This document shows positions 9,122 to 17,779 of a stretch of DNA of 59,005 nucleotides, in pieces. Source of the DNA: Promethearchaeota archaeon (GTDB lineage Archaea > Asgardarchaeota > Lokiarchaeia > Helarchaeales > RDOG01); NCBI GenBank assembly GCA_011365055.1, contig RDOG01000023.1, forward strand, positions 1 through 59,005, in the 5' to 3' direction. Under the pieces are notes generated by a model. That model did no database searches, was not told the DNA's origin, and was given only the letters and a program-made list of their open reading frames with translations. How positions within the stretch are numbered: the stretch's first letter is position 1; the number at the start of each line of letters is the position of its first letter. The position numbers and the translations under genes were made by a program.

Positions 9122-9321
9122 TTATTAAAAAAGAGGAAATAACAAAAATAATTAATATGATAAATTCAAAAATCAAGTCTATCTCAGATAGAGAAGATTT
9201 GAATGGCATTAATACTTAAGAGCAATTTCTTAATTTATTTGCTTCAGGAATAATGATCTTAGATGATTGGCTCTTCACGTCAGAAATGACAGCCAAAAAG
9301 TATTTGATTTTTAAAACCTAA
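9118..9321 (+). pseudogene. Broken 3' remnant of the UPF0173-type hydrolase gene
   Basis: The translation KIINMINSKIKSIS, an in-frame TAA at 9217-9219, then EQFLNLFASGIMILDDW and FTSEMTAKKYLIFKT matches the last 65 residues of the intact hydrolase at 6689-7357 (the intact end reads YTSEMKAKKYLIFKT). About a dozen residues around FHYLYG are missing, so a metal ligand is lost. The fragment starts within the trpS stop codon (ATGA overlap). It indicates that an MBL-gene neighbourhood was duplicated here and then decayed. Confidence 0.75.
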
Positions 9322-9343
9322 ATTATAAAAAAAGAGAAAAAAA

Positions 9344-10105
9344 TTAACTTTCGATAATTTCTTCTTGTTCTTCATCCTCAAATTCATCAATATCATAATT
9401 GAAATTATGTCTAATAACTTTGAATTTTTCCGGTATCCTTGATATATTTATCTTATACTTCGGATTTCTTGGGCTCTCATCGGAATTTCTCCAATTCGTC
9501 GCCACATTGTCTTTTAACCAACCATTAATTATACCTTCTCTGAATTCTTCTAAATTTTGAAAATGATAAGCAAATGCATCAATTAAAAACATAACCTTTT
9601 TTCTTCTTCTAGGTTTTCGCCCTTCTAGCAATATTTTTTTTGAATATTCAGAAGGACCTCCTTTTAATTCATCATGATAATCTTTAACTTCACTTTTTAA
9701 TTCATAGTTCATTAATGCTCTAATAATAATCAAACCAAACCCATTGTGATTATTGATTGTTCTATTCATATTTTGGACATCTGTTAATATTACCCAAGGA
9801 GTGTTAGAACCCATTGATTTTACTCTAACATCCCATATTGATGCTGCTTCAAAACAGACTCTTTTATCTTCATCAACCACATTCATTGAATCAGATAAAG
9901 AGCTCTCTAATAGAAATGAAATATAATATGCTGGCCATTCCATTTCTTTCCAATATCTATAGTTAGATTCTTTCATTTCAGTAATTGCTGTTCTATAATC
10001 TATTGGTAATCCTTCATAGACTCTGTCACCTGAAATAACTTCTAATCCTAAACCAATTTCATGTAATTTCGTTAGTATATTATTCGCTTCATCAGAAGCA
10101 TTCAT
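9344..10105 (-). CDS. Putative type II restriction endonuclease (253 aa)
   Basis: It lies directly downstream of, and on the same strand as, an intact DNA methyltransferase, and has its own GGTGATATAA-ATG start signal. The segment YRYWKEMEWPAYYISFLL near residue 48 resembles a W-(K/R)-x-M-E-W motif that I recall from several type II restriction enzymes. A basic block RKPRRRKK occurs near residue 165 and the C-terminus is acidic (DEFEDEEQEEIIES). I cannot place a PD-(D/E)xK core with certainty; the stretch around EAASIWDVRVKS is a candidate. Function therefore rests mostly on context, and the recognition site is unknown. Confidence 0.5.
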   Translation of the reverse strand: MNASDEANNILTKLHEIGLGLEVISGDRVYEGLPIDYRTAITEMKESNYRYWKEMEWPAYYISFLLESSLSDSMNVVDEDKRVCFEAASIWDVRVKSMGSNTPWVILTDVQNMNRTINNHNGFGLIIIRALMNYELKSEVKDYHDELKGGPSEYSKKILLEGRKPRRRKKVMFLIDAFAYHFQNLEEFREGIINGWLKDNVATNWRNSDESPRNPKYKINISRIPEKFKVIRHNFNYDIDEFEDEEQEEIIES

Positions 10106-10375
10106 TTATATCACCTTTATCTAAAGAGAATATATTTTTATATCAATTATGCGGAAAAACAGAATTTCCCATTATAAGAAGGATTTAGTGTTTTTAAATC
10201 TTTTGGCATGTAATAGAGCATTTTTCATTGAATCTACTAGCATTTAGTTATACTTAACAAAAAATGACTTTTTATAAAAATAAAACCAAGCCGACAAAAA
10301 TAATATGTAAAATGTTTTTAAAATTAATTTTGTAAAATAAAAAGTTACAAAGATTTTCGTTTTAATAAAAAGAAA

Positions 10376-11362
10376 TTAATTAATTTTTTCTCTTTTCAAA
10401 TATTCTTTATATGCTTTTGGATAAATTTTTGCAAGTTCATCAATAGTTGGTAACCTTTCTTGGTATGATTTATAATACTCGCCAGTTTTTACCTCAAATA
10501 AATTAGAATCAATAATTTTTTTCATATTGTAATTAATTTCAAATCCAAGATAGTGCCGAAATTCGCCTTTAGCAGCCACACCGCTCGTACCATTTCCAAA
10601 AAATGGATCAAATACAAGATCACCTGGCGTTGTTACATAATTAATGCATTTTCTGACAAGTTCTGTTGGTAATTTAGTACCATTTTTGTTTTGATTAGGT
10701 TTATACTTTCTTTTAATATCCCATACATCAGTTTCATAATGATTGATTCGATTAAAATACGCTTTTTTTTCATTTTTTACAACATAAAGGAGGTGATAGT
10801 GACTAGATGAAAACTTCTTTTTTGTAAAAACTGCAAAGTTATAATTCCATATTAAATGATTTTTAATTATTAAATTAGCATTTTTAATTGCTTCTAAAAC
10901 AGATAACAAGTTTGTCCATCCAGAAAAGATAAATGCGCTTGCCGTTTCCTTCATTATGCGAGGAAGCTTGGAGATCCATTTTAAAGTAAAATCATCATAA
11001 TCCTTAGCATCTATTTCTCCGTATCCTTGCTCTACGAAGGAAGGATCTCTATTGTAAATAGCTTCTTTTCCACTGAACGATAATCCGAAGGGTGGATCTG
11101 CGATTACTAAATCCACAAGTTCATTTGATAATTTATCCATTCCTTTAATACAATCCTCATAAAAGATTTTTTCACAAATTTCATTTTTATTAGATTTAAA
11201 AAGTTCATTCGCTTCATTTATTGTCCAATCGTCATCAGGTTTAAAATAAAATTCTGCAAGGTTTGGAATGTATTTATTTTTTCGTTTTCTTCTTATTTTT
11301 GTTTCATTTAATGAAATATTTTGAGTTAATTCCCTCGATTTTTTTTCTCCTTTCACTACCAT
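10376..11362 (-). CDS. DNA methyltransferase, beta-class order (N4-cytosine/N6-adenine type)
   Basis: The 328-residue protein carries VIADPPFG (catalytic motif IV, DPPF, about residue 87) before FDPFFGNGTSG (SAM motif I, about residue 251). That order places the target-recognition region between them, as in beta-class enzymes that methylate an exocyclic amino group. A basic N-terminus (KIRRKRKNKYIP) precedes an acidic segment. The start follows GGTG at good spacing. It is followed 270 bases later by the probable restriction enzyme, so together they look like an active restriction-modification pair. A decayed paralogue of the same family flanks this segment on both sides in the opposite orientation. 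Confidence 0.88.
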   Translation of the reverse strand: MVVKGEKKSRELTQNISLNETKIRRKRKNKYIPNLAEFYFKPDDDWTINEANELFKSNKNEICEKIFYEDCIKGMDKLSNELVDLVIADPPFGLSFSGKEAIYNRDPSFVEQGYGEIDAKDYDDFTLKWISKLPRIMKETASAFIFSGWTNLLSVLEAIKNANLIIKNHLIWNYNFAVFTKKKFSSSHYHLLYVVKNEKKAYFNRINHYETDVWDIKRKYKPNQNKNGTKLPTELVRKCINYVTTPGDLVFDPFFGNGTSGVAAKGEFRHYLGFEINYNMKKIIDSNLFEVKTGEYYKSYQERLPTIDELAKIYPKAYKEYLKREKIN

Positions 11363-11603
11363 TTTTTACACCAAATATAATAAGGTAATGGAATTTTTTA
11401 AAATTTTTGTTAGAAATCGGGGTGATCTTAGAGGATTCTATAGAAAATTAGAGAGAGAGCTATATTAATTCATCTGGAAGACTAGCACTTCAACAAAAGC
11501 TTTTTAGCTTTTGACAGATCGGTTTGTAATAATTCCGTTAATTGTTCAACAATAATTTATTATATTTCTTTTAAAAAAATATTAGTTTGAGTTCTTTATA
11601 ATT

Positions 11604-12127
11604 TTGTCGGCAACATCATATGGAAATATCAATTTGGAGTATTTTCAAAGAAAAAGTTCGTTACAAGTCATTATCAGATTTTATTTGCTGTAAAAAATTC
11701 AAATAAATATTTTTTTAACAAAATTGAACATTATCCGTTGGATATATGGGAGATATCGCGGATTTATAGACATGAAGAACAAAAGAATTGTACCAAATTG
11801 CCAGAAGAAGTCGTCGAGAAATGCATAAACTTCTGTTCCAAGCTAGGAGAGCTCGTATTTGATCCCCTTTTTGGAAATTGAACCACAGGAACTTGTGCAC
11901 AAGGATTATATCCCCATTTTATTGGTTTTGAAATTAATCAAAAAATGAATGAAATAATTACCCATAATATTAATCAAATAATACTTGGGACTTTCTATCA
12001 ACCATATAAAACTCTTACTCCCAGTGAAGAAGAAATATTGAAAAAATATCCACATTTAAACAAAGAAAAAACAAGTAAATTAAAAAATAAGCAAAAAATC
12101 TATCAAAAAACGTTAAAAAGTTTGTAA
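11604..12127 (+). pseudogene. DNA methyltransferase pseudogene, 3' part
   Basis: Translation from about 11612 (NIIWKYQFGVFSKKKF, then SHYQILFAVKN, KLPEEVVEKCINF and ELVFDPLFGN) matches the second half of the intact methyltransferase. At 11879-11881 a TGA replaces the glycine codon that should follow FGN in motif I, and the frame continues with TTGT and FIGFEINQKMNEI to a normal-looking basic end. It continues the fragment at 7375-7793; about 16 residues between the pieces are missing. Three lesions (frameshift, split, stop in motif I) make it non-functional. Confidence 0.8.
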
Positions 12128-12251
12128 TTTCTTATTTTATTGAAATATATTTTATTTTAAATAGAAGATATCCTTAAAAATGAAAATTTATAAAATCTTT
12201 ATATATTTCTTGAAGGTATATACTTTTAAGAAAGACAGAAAGAGGATTAGT

Positions 12252-13475
12252 ATGAGCAAAAGAAAATTTTCCTATGGAGATATTCCCGATAATTTTAAAA
12301 TGAAAGAATTTTATCCCTTAGGTCGGCATACTTGGGATACGTTACGTGAGCTAGGCGTCGATTATTGGGATAAAGGAATTGAATCTTTAGCAAAACCAGG
12401 TGCATTAAATGATTTCTTTATGGCTAGACTAAATAATTCAATAGAAACATCAAAACAAGTCATAGACGGAACTATTACGGAGGAGAATAGTCAAAAGAGT
12501 TTCACGTATTCTTTATTTCCTCCAATTTTTTGTATACGAAGTGATCTTCAACAAGGGTTTCAAAAGTTAATGATGGGAGAATCGATTGATTGTTCATTCG
12601 TCGTAATAGATGATAAAGAACAAGAGATTTTCTTCATCTTAAATACGCATCAAGAGGATGGGATCCCCCAAGATTTTTGGAATGTTAATCCTACTGATGA
12701 TTTACTCGATAGAAGACACATGAAATATGGTATAAAAATCAAGGATTTTCCTAAAAAAATGAAGGGTAATTTAGAAAAAATTGGAGATGCATTAATGTCA
12801 GTTCTCAGGGATATAAGAAATGAAAGAGCACCGGAATGGGCAGGTTCAGATTATGTTTTAGCGATTGCTTGGATGGGTGCCGCTGTAAATTCCATTTATA
12901 TTAATTCCAGTTATGAAAGCATGGTAACAATATTTGATTACTTAAATGCCAAAAACCGATATGGATTACCAACGAAGTGGGTTTCTTTTCATCCTACACC
13001 TCCAACAATTAATACGCTAGCCTACATGGATAGAGAAACATTTGGGCTCCGATTTTGTGGGTTAACAACAGCAAATCAATTATATTTCATGGGGATAGAA
13101 GATAAAATATATGATTGGGCAATGAATGAAGTACCTGAAATTATGAACATTGTTTTTCATAGAGGTTGGGGATATAACTCAGATCCCGAAGATGACCACT
13201 ATGGAACATTACTTCCTGCTGCAGAATTCCAATATGCTCCACCCATGTTAAAGAAAAAAGAAGTTTACGCAAATGGAAATCTTGATTTCGCATTTACTGA
13301 CAAAAAATACGAAAAATGGCCAAAACTTACACTAGAAACGTTTAATCTAGATTGGGATACCGCAAGAAAAGGTGTTTATACAGATGTGAGTAATTTAACG
13401 ACGGACAAAGACAAGATCGATGAATCAAACATAGTTTCTCTTGGATTAGCTAAAGATACAAAGATCATTAAATAA
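12252..13475 (+). CDS. Conserved hypothetical soluble protein (407 aa)
   Basis: I do not recognise the family. ATG 12252 is chosen because GAGG lies six bases upstream; a longer reading from 12180 has no site. The protein is soluble and mixed alpha/beta, rich in aromatic residues, with notable segments LGRHTWDTLRELGVDYW (about 22-38), FPPIFCIRSDLQQGFQKL (about 88-105), VSFHPTPPTINTLAYMDRET and MNIVFHRGWGY. No nucleotide-binding loop or metal motif stands out, although conserved-looking His, Asp and Cys residues could form a site. It is followed closely by the large membrane protein gene on the same strand. Confidence 0.65.
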   Translation: MSKRKFSYGDIPDNFKMKEFYPLGRHTWDTLRELGVDYWDKGIESLAKPGALNDFFMARLNNSIETSKQVIDGTITEENSQKSFTYSLFPPIFCIRSDLQQGFQKLMMGESIDCSFVVIDDKEQEIFFILNTHQEDGIPQDFWNVNPTDDLLDRRHMKYGIKIKDFPKKMKGNLEKIGDALMSVLRDIRNERAPEWAGSDYVLAIAWMGAAVNSIYINSSYESMVTIFDYLNAKNRYGLPTKWVSFHPTPPTINTLAYMDRETFGLRFCGLTTANQLYFMGIEDKIYDWAMNEVPEIMNIVFHRGWGYNSDPEDDHYGTLLPAAEFQYAPPMLKKKEVYANGNLDFAFTDKKYEKWPKLTLETFNLDWDTARKGVYTDVSNLTTDKDKIDESNIVSLGLAKDTKIIK

Positions 13476-13548
13476 ATTTAATATCTACTTTTTATTTTAG
13501 TGAGCAAGAAAAATAATTTTTATACAAGAAAATTCCAAATTTCTTGTT

Positions 13549-16098
13549 ATGAAATCAAACAATTCATCTAAGAAAAAACCCGCAATTAATACCTTGCTAC
13601 TTGTAATTTCATTGCTTATAATAGGGAGTCTTGGGTTGTTAATATTAACCCAAATAGAAGTTGTTGCAGGTTATAATTATGGTTTAAATCGAACTGCTAG
13701 ACCAACCTATATGAAAATTGTTAGTGCTGATAATGGTGAAGGGATCATTGCATTTGAAAAAATTGAAGGATTAGATGAAAATCAAGTTTTAAATTCGAGC
13801 CCTCAATATGGCTCAGTTGCTTCTTTCAATAGATTTCAAGCGATTAGAAATTGGTTTCTAGAATTGAACGGTCCAATTCAAGATGTTTTTCCCATCATAG
13901 ATGCAAATAATGATGGAATTCAAGATTATTTAGTATGTTATGCTACTGCTGAACCTGATTATTATTTAGATAACGGGCATTATAAAATTAACTTCACAAA
14001 ACACATGTATGGAGTGCAATTATTAGATGGAAAAACAGGTAAATTCATTTCCCTTGATATTGGAGACAATGCAAATTATACTCATGATAAAATTGAACAC
14101 GTTCAATTCTTTTCAAATATTTCGGATGATAAGGAGGATTTTATCTGTGCACAATTTGATATAGACACAGGTACAACAAATATTACAGGATTTTTTATTA
14201 ATGGCAGTATTAAGCAAACATTGAATTTATCTCATTTCGATTTAAAAGGTACGAGTTTATTCCCTTTTGGAGGGGAAAATCATTTACTCATAATAGCATA
14301 TAATGATAGTGATTATAAGACTTATTGCACCCTGAGAAATATATCTGATTATTCGCAAGTACTCTATAATGGGCTAATTGACTATGATATTTATAAATAT
14401 TGTATTATTGGTGATTTGAACGGGGATTCTGTTCCTGAATATATTCTATCTAAAAATAATGGAGAATTATTTTTAATTAATGGATCTGGAGGAAATTTGC
14501 TTCTAGGTACTTTAGATTTTTTTGAAAGTGACCAATATGTTCAAGCTATCGAGTTGATATATAATGGAATTGGATATTCAGACATTATATTAAAAATAGA
14601 AGCATCACAGGACTATTTCTTAACAAGATCGATAAGAATAACATCAACATCATTTTCACTTAACTGGATAGAACCAACCTATTCATATTTTAATGATTTA
14701 ATGGTTTTAAATGATGATATAAACTTAGATGGTTATCCAGATTTAATATTGCATCAACAATTTCAATCAGCTGGATCAACTCAACAAATAAATCAATTTA
14801 GAATAATAAGTGGAATCGATAAGAGTCAAATAGGAATAATTAATTTAAATCAAGGACCAAGTTCAGATGATCGATTTGTTTCAATTAATGATATTAACGG
14901 TGACGGAAAAAGAGATATTGCAGTTTCGGTTCATGATGGATTCCTTGTATTTTCGTCTAGTAAGCCTATGGGAATATGGTTAAATACTTCCACTCCTTGG
15001 GGATTCATTTTATTTATTCTTTGCATTTCAATAATTGCTTTTGGTGCGATTTTACTTGCTATTAAACTCAAGAAAGGGGAGATGAAATTTAATTTTAAGG
15101 AAGGTATCAAAGGCAATAAAATAACCATAATTGTATGTACTGCAATTATTATTGTCATGCTTCTTATTTTTCTCCTTTTTTCGATAAGCATGAATGTATT
15201 TAATAGTACAATATTACAGCATGACGCAAATTCGACAGTCACATTAACATTTTTATCAACAATGCTTTTATGGTTTGCTTGTTTACCACTTACAGCGGCA
15301 ATTTATAACATAATTGCACCATATGGATCGTATATTTTTATAAAGATTCGAAATGCATTGTTTAAACTTTCAAGAAACGTGGATCACGACATTATAGTTA
15401 TTGATATTGATCCTAAACTAAAATTAGGGATTATACAATCCTTACGTCGATGTATCTTGCCTATTTTGTTATCAATTACTGTCGGGTTATTTATTTATAA
15501 CACGTTTGCTCAATCCTTAGGATATCCCATGACATTTACAGATTTTGGAGGAACCGGCTTCTTAAAATTTATGACGGGATACATGTTATTAGGAATGATC
15601 CCGATGGTAATGTCTTTTTTCATATTTTTCTTTCTAATACCTGCATCTTGGTTATTGGATGATGCAGGTATCGGCTACTACGTGTCAAATAACAAAAAAG
15701 ATCATATTCCAGGAGACATCGAAAGACTATCCGTTTGGCAAACATCATTTATTACTGGATTTGCTAGTTTTTCATCGTTAATTACATTTTATAATTTTAT
15801 GATATCTATAGATTTATCAGGGTTCTTTACATCTGAAGATATGATTATGGTTATTTTCGGCGGATTAATTTCAGTTGTCGCATTTTGGGGACTACCATTT
15901 TTTACAGGAATTAGCTTCATGCTTTTATCAATAAGTGTAATGGAAGGTACTTTACCAGATAATAAAATTAAGCTATATAATCTGATGGAAAAAGGAGGTT
16001 TTGATATAACTCCCAGAAATATTACACGTTTATACCCAGAAGGATACGAAAAAACTAAGAAAAATATTGAACCTTCTAATAATCCAGTAGAAACTTAA
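13549..16098 (+). CDS. Large membrane protein with extracellular FG-GAP/VCBS-like propeller
   Basis: The 849-residue protein has an N-terminal signal/anchor helix (about residues 14-38) and an extracellular half with repeated calcium-loop motifs of integrin alpha/FG-GAP type: DANNDGIQDY, DLNGDSVPEY, DINLDGYPDL and DINGDGKRDI. Together with WNTS-like sites these suggest a seven-bladed beta-propeller. From about residue 480 it has some seven transmembrane helices with basic loops, and ends in a charged cytoplasmic tail. A propeller on a polytopic membrane domain suggests adhesion, sensing or transport of an external ligand. The specific role is unknown. Confidence 0.7.
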   Translation: MKSNNSSKKKPAINTLLLVISLLIIGSLGLLILTQIEVVAGYNYGLNRTARPTYMKIVSADNGEGIIAFEKIEGLDENQVLNSSPQYGSVASFNRFQAIRNWFLELNGPIQDVFPIIDANNDGIQDYLVCYATAEPDYYLDNGHYKINFTKHMYGVQLLDGKTGKFISLDIGDNANYTHDKIEHVQFFSNISDDKEDFICAQFDIDTGTTNITGFFINGSIKQTLNLSHFDLKGTSLFPFGGENHLLIIAYNDSDYKTYCTLRNISDYSQVLYNGLIDYDIYKYCIIGDLNGDSVPEYILSKNNGELFLINGSGGNLLLGTLDFFESDQYVQAIELIYNGIGYSDIILKIEASQDYFLTRSIRITSTSFSLNWIEPTYSYFNDLMVLNDDINLDGYPDLILHQQFQSAGSTQQINQFRIISGIDKSQIGIINLNQGPSSDDRFVSINDINGDGKRDIAVSVHDGFLVFSSSKPMGIWLNTSTPWGFILFILCISIIAFGAILLAIKLKKGEMKFNFKEGIKGNKITIIVCTAIIIVMLLIFLLFSISMNVFNSTILQHDANSTVTLTFLSTMLLWFACLPLTAAIYNIIAPYGSYIFIKIRNALFKLSRNVDHDIIVIDIDPKLKLGIIQSLRRCILPILLSITVGLFIYNTFAQSLGYPMTFTDFGGTGFLKFMTGYMLLGMIPMVMSFFIFFFLIPASWLLDDAGIGYYVSNNKKDHIPGDIERLSVWQTSFITGFASFSSLITFYNFMISIDLSGFFTSEDMIMVIFGGLISVVAFWGLPFFTGISFMLLSISVMEGTLPDNKIKLYNLMEKGGFDITPRNITRLYPEGYEKTKKNIEPSNNPVET

Positions 16099-16165
16099 TT
16101 TTTTATTTCTTTTTTTTAAAGAAAGTTAACTTAAAATTTTTTAAATTGAATAAAAGATGAAAAGA

Positions 16166-16300
16166 TTATCTAAACATTTTAACAATTAAATCCAAAAAGT
16201 CGATTATTATTTGTTCGACGCCATTAAGCATCAATAAACCATCAAGGGCTTTTAGACTTGAAGATAATCCTAAAAATCCATTAACTTCACGGGCCATCAT
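16166..16300 (-). CDS. Small hydrophobic-helix protein (44 aa)
   Basis: This short gene reads MMAREVNGFLGLSSS, then LKALDGLLMLNG and VEQIIIDFLDLIVKMFR. GAGGT sits four bases before the first ATG (16300) and seven before the second (16297), so one of the two is a convincing start. The C-terminal 17 residues form an amphipathic or membrane-seeking helix. It stands alone between the FG-GAP membrane protein and the ferredoxin genes. Function is unknown; a small regulatory or membrane-associated peptide is possible. Confidence 0.45.
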   Translation of the reverse strand: MMAREVNGFLGLSSSLKALDGLLMLNGVEQIIIDFLDLIVKMFR

Positions 16301-16458
16301 TTCTACCTCAAATTTTATTTGTAGTTATTTCTTCCAAGAATTATTTTTAAAAGTTCTCCGTTGCAAATTTGCACGGATCTTATCTTGTAAATTGTGACAA
16401 ATTAAAAAAAATGATATTTTATGGCTATAAAATAGCCATATTATCTTTAATTCCTATT

Positions 16459-16716
16459 TCACTTTTTTTTGATCTTACCATCTTTCAGTTCATATTCTTC
16501 TAGTGCAATAGCACCTTGATGGCATTCTGCGACGCAATTAAAACATTCACCTTTTTTTAAGACATATTGAGCACACTTGAATCGATCCACGATAATTTCG
16601 CCTACTCCCCATTTGATGGCTTTTACAGGACAAGCATAAACACATGCACGGCATTTATGACAAACTTCAACTATTTTCATTTTAGGTGAAAAGAAAGTTC
16701 CTTCTTTATTATTCAA
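16459..16716 (-). CDS. Small ferredoxin-like 4Fe-4S protein (85 aa)
   Basis: One classical cluster motif is present, CHKCRACVYACP (about residues 17-28). A second, unusual set of cysteines follows: CAQYVLKKGECFNCVAECHQG, in which the spacing of the first two ligands is expanded. It is probably an electron carrier with one standard and one atypical cluster. The TTG start at 16716 is supported by GAGG seven bases upstream. It begins 30 bases after the radical SAM gene on the same strand and is likely its co-transcribed electron donor or partner. Confidence 0.8.
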   Translation of the reverse strand: MNNKEGTFFSPKMKIVEVCHKCRACVYACPVKAIKWGVGEIIVDRFKCAQYVLKKGECFNCVAECHQGAIALEEYELKDGKIKKK

Positions 16717-16746
16717 TTTAGATCCTCTTTCATATTTAAAATGTAA

Positions 16747-17673
16747 TTAAGGGTTGAATTGCCAAAAAATCTTCCCTTGATATAAAATTTTTTTTATTTT
16801 ACCCATATTTTCTAATTCATTTAAATTTTTAATAATTTCTTCTTCAGATAAATTTGAAAAAGTTTCCATAATTTGTTCCAAGTTTAAAGGATGTCGACTG
16901 ATAATTGCTAGAAGTTCATCCTCGAAGTTTTTTGTAAATAAATTGAAATCTCCTGATTCAGGATTTGAAATATCTTTATAAGCTCCAAGTAATTTATTGG
17001 CCTTTTTTATAGCATCTTTGGAGGGAATTTGCACCCAACTTTCGGTTGGTGGACGGATTGGAATGTTTATGTATACTCTGTCTGGTTTAATTAAAAATAG
17101 TTTTTCTCTTATTTGATTTAATTCATCCAGTGTATCATTAACACCCTTAATTAGCATGACTTCCATCCATATTTGTCCAGAATATTTCTTTCTAAATGAT
17201 ATAAATCCCTGAATCATTTTTTCAAATTTTATTTCGTGATATGGTCGATTAATTTTCAGGAAAATCTTCTCATTTCCAGCGTCTAAGGTGGGCATTACAA
17301 CATCAAAATCAAGAATTTCGTCTTGAACTCGTTCATCTGCTAATAATGCACCATTTGTTATTAGACATGTTGGAATATTAGTTAATTTTTTAATTTCTTT
17401 TATTATATAACCAATATTTGAATATAAAAGAGGTTCACCCGAAGCTAGAATGGTAATGAAATCTATTCTTTTTGAATATCTTTTTAAGGCATTTTTAATT
17501 TCATCTAATATTTCATCTGGAGGGAAAAAATTTTCTCTTTTATTTGTTTTTTTAATTGTAGAACCTAATTGACAATAAACACAACCATAATTACATATTT
17601 TTGATGGAATTGGATCAATTCCAAGCGAATTTCCTAATCTTCTAGAAGGCACGGGTCCAAATACGTATTTCAT
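16747..17673 (-). CDS. Radical SAM protein, COG0731-like
   Basis: The 308-residue protein opens FGPVPSRRLGNSLGID and carries the radical SAM cluster motif CNYGCVYC (Cx3Cx2C, about residues 28-35), then ASGEPLLY for SAM binding and TNGALL. This start and motif pattern is that of the COG0731 group, distant relatives of the wyosine-base enzyme TYW1. The last 60 residues (NLEQIMETFSNLSEEEIIKNL) look like a winged-helix domain. Substrate is unknown; a modification or maturation reaction is expected. The downstream ferredoxin gene fits a reductase partner. Confidence 0.85.
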   Translation of the reverse strand: MKYVFGPVPSRRLGNSLGIDPIPSKICNYGCVYCQLGSTIKKTNKRENFFPPDEILDEIKNALKRYSKRIDFITILASGEPLLYSNIGYIIKEIKKLTNIPTCLITNGALLADERVQDEILDFDVVMPTLDAGNEKIFLKINRPYHEIKFEKMIQGFISFRKKYSGQIWMEVMLIKGVNDTLDELNQIREKLFLIKPDRVYINIPIRPPTESWVQIPSKDAIKKANKLLGAYKDISNPESGDFNLFTKNFEDELLAIISRHPLNLEQIMETFSNLSEEEIIKNLNELENMGKIKKILYQGKIFWQFNP

Positions 17674-17779
17674 ATTAATTCATCATCATGATTATAATTT
17701 GTAACTATAAATTTATTTGTATAAATTATCTTGATTAACACAGATAATTCATTTTATTAATTAATAAATATGATATGAT

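Noticed and set aside
11879..11881. In-frame TGA in the methyltransferase 3' fragment as a second selenocysteine codon
   Set aside because: The position is a glycine of motif I, not a redox Cys, and the gene has a frameshift and a split as well. Decay explains it.
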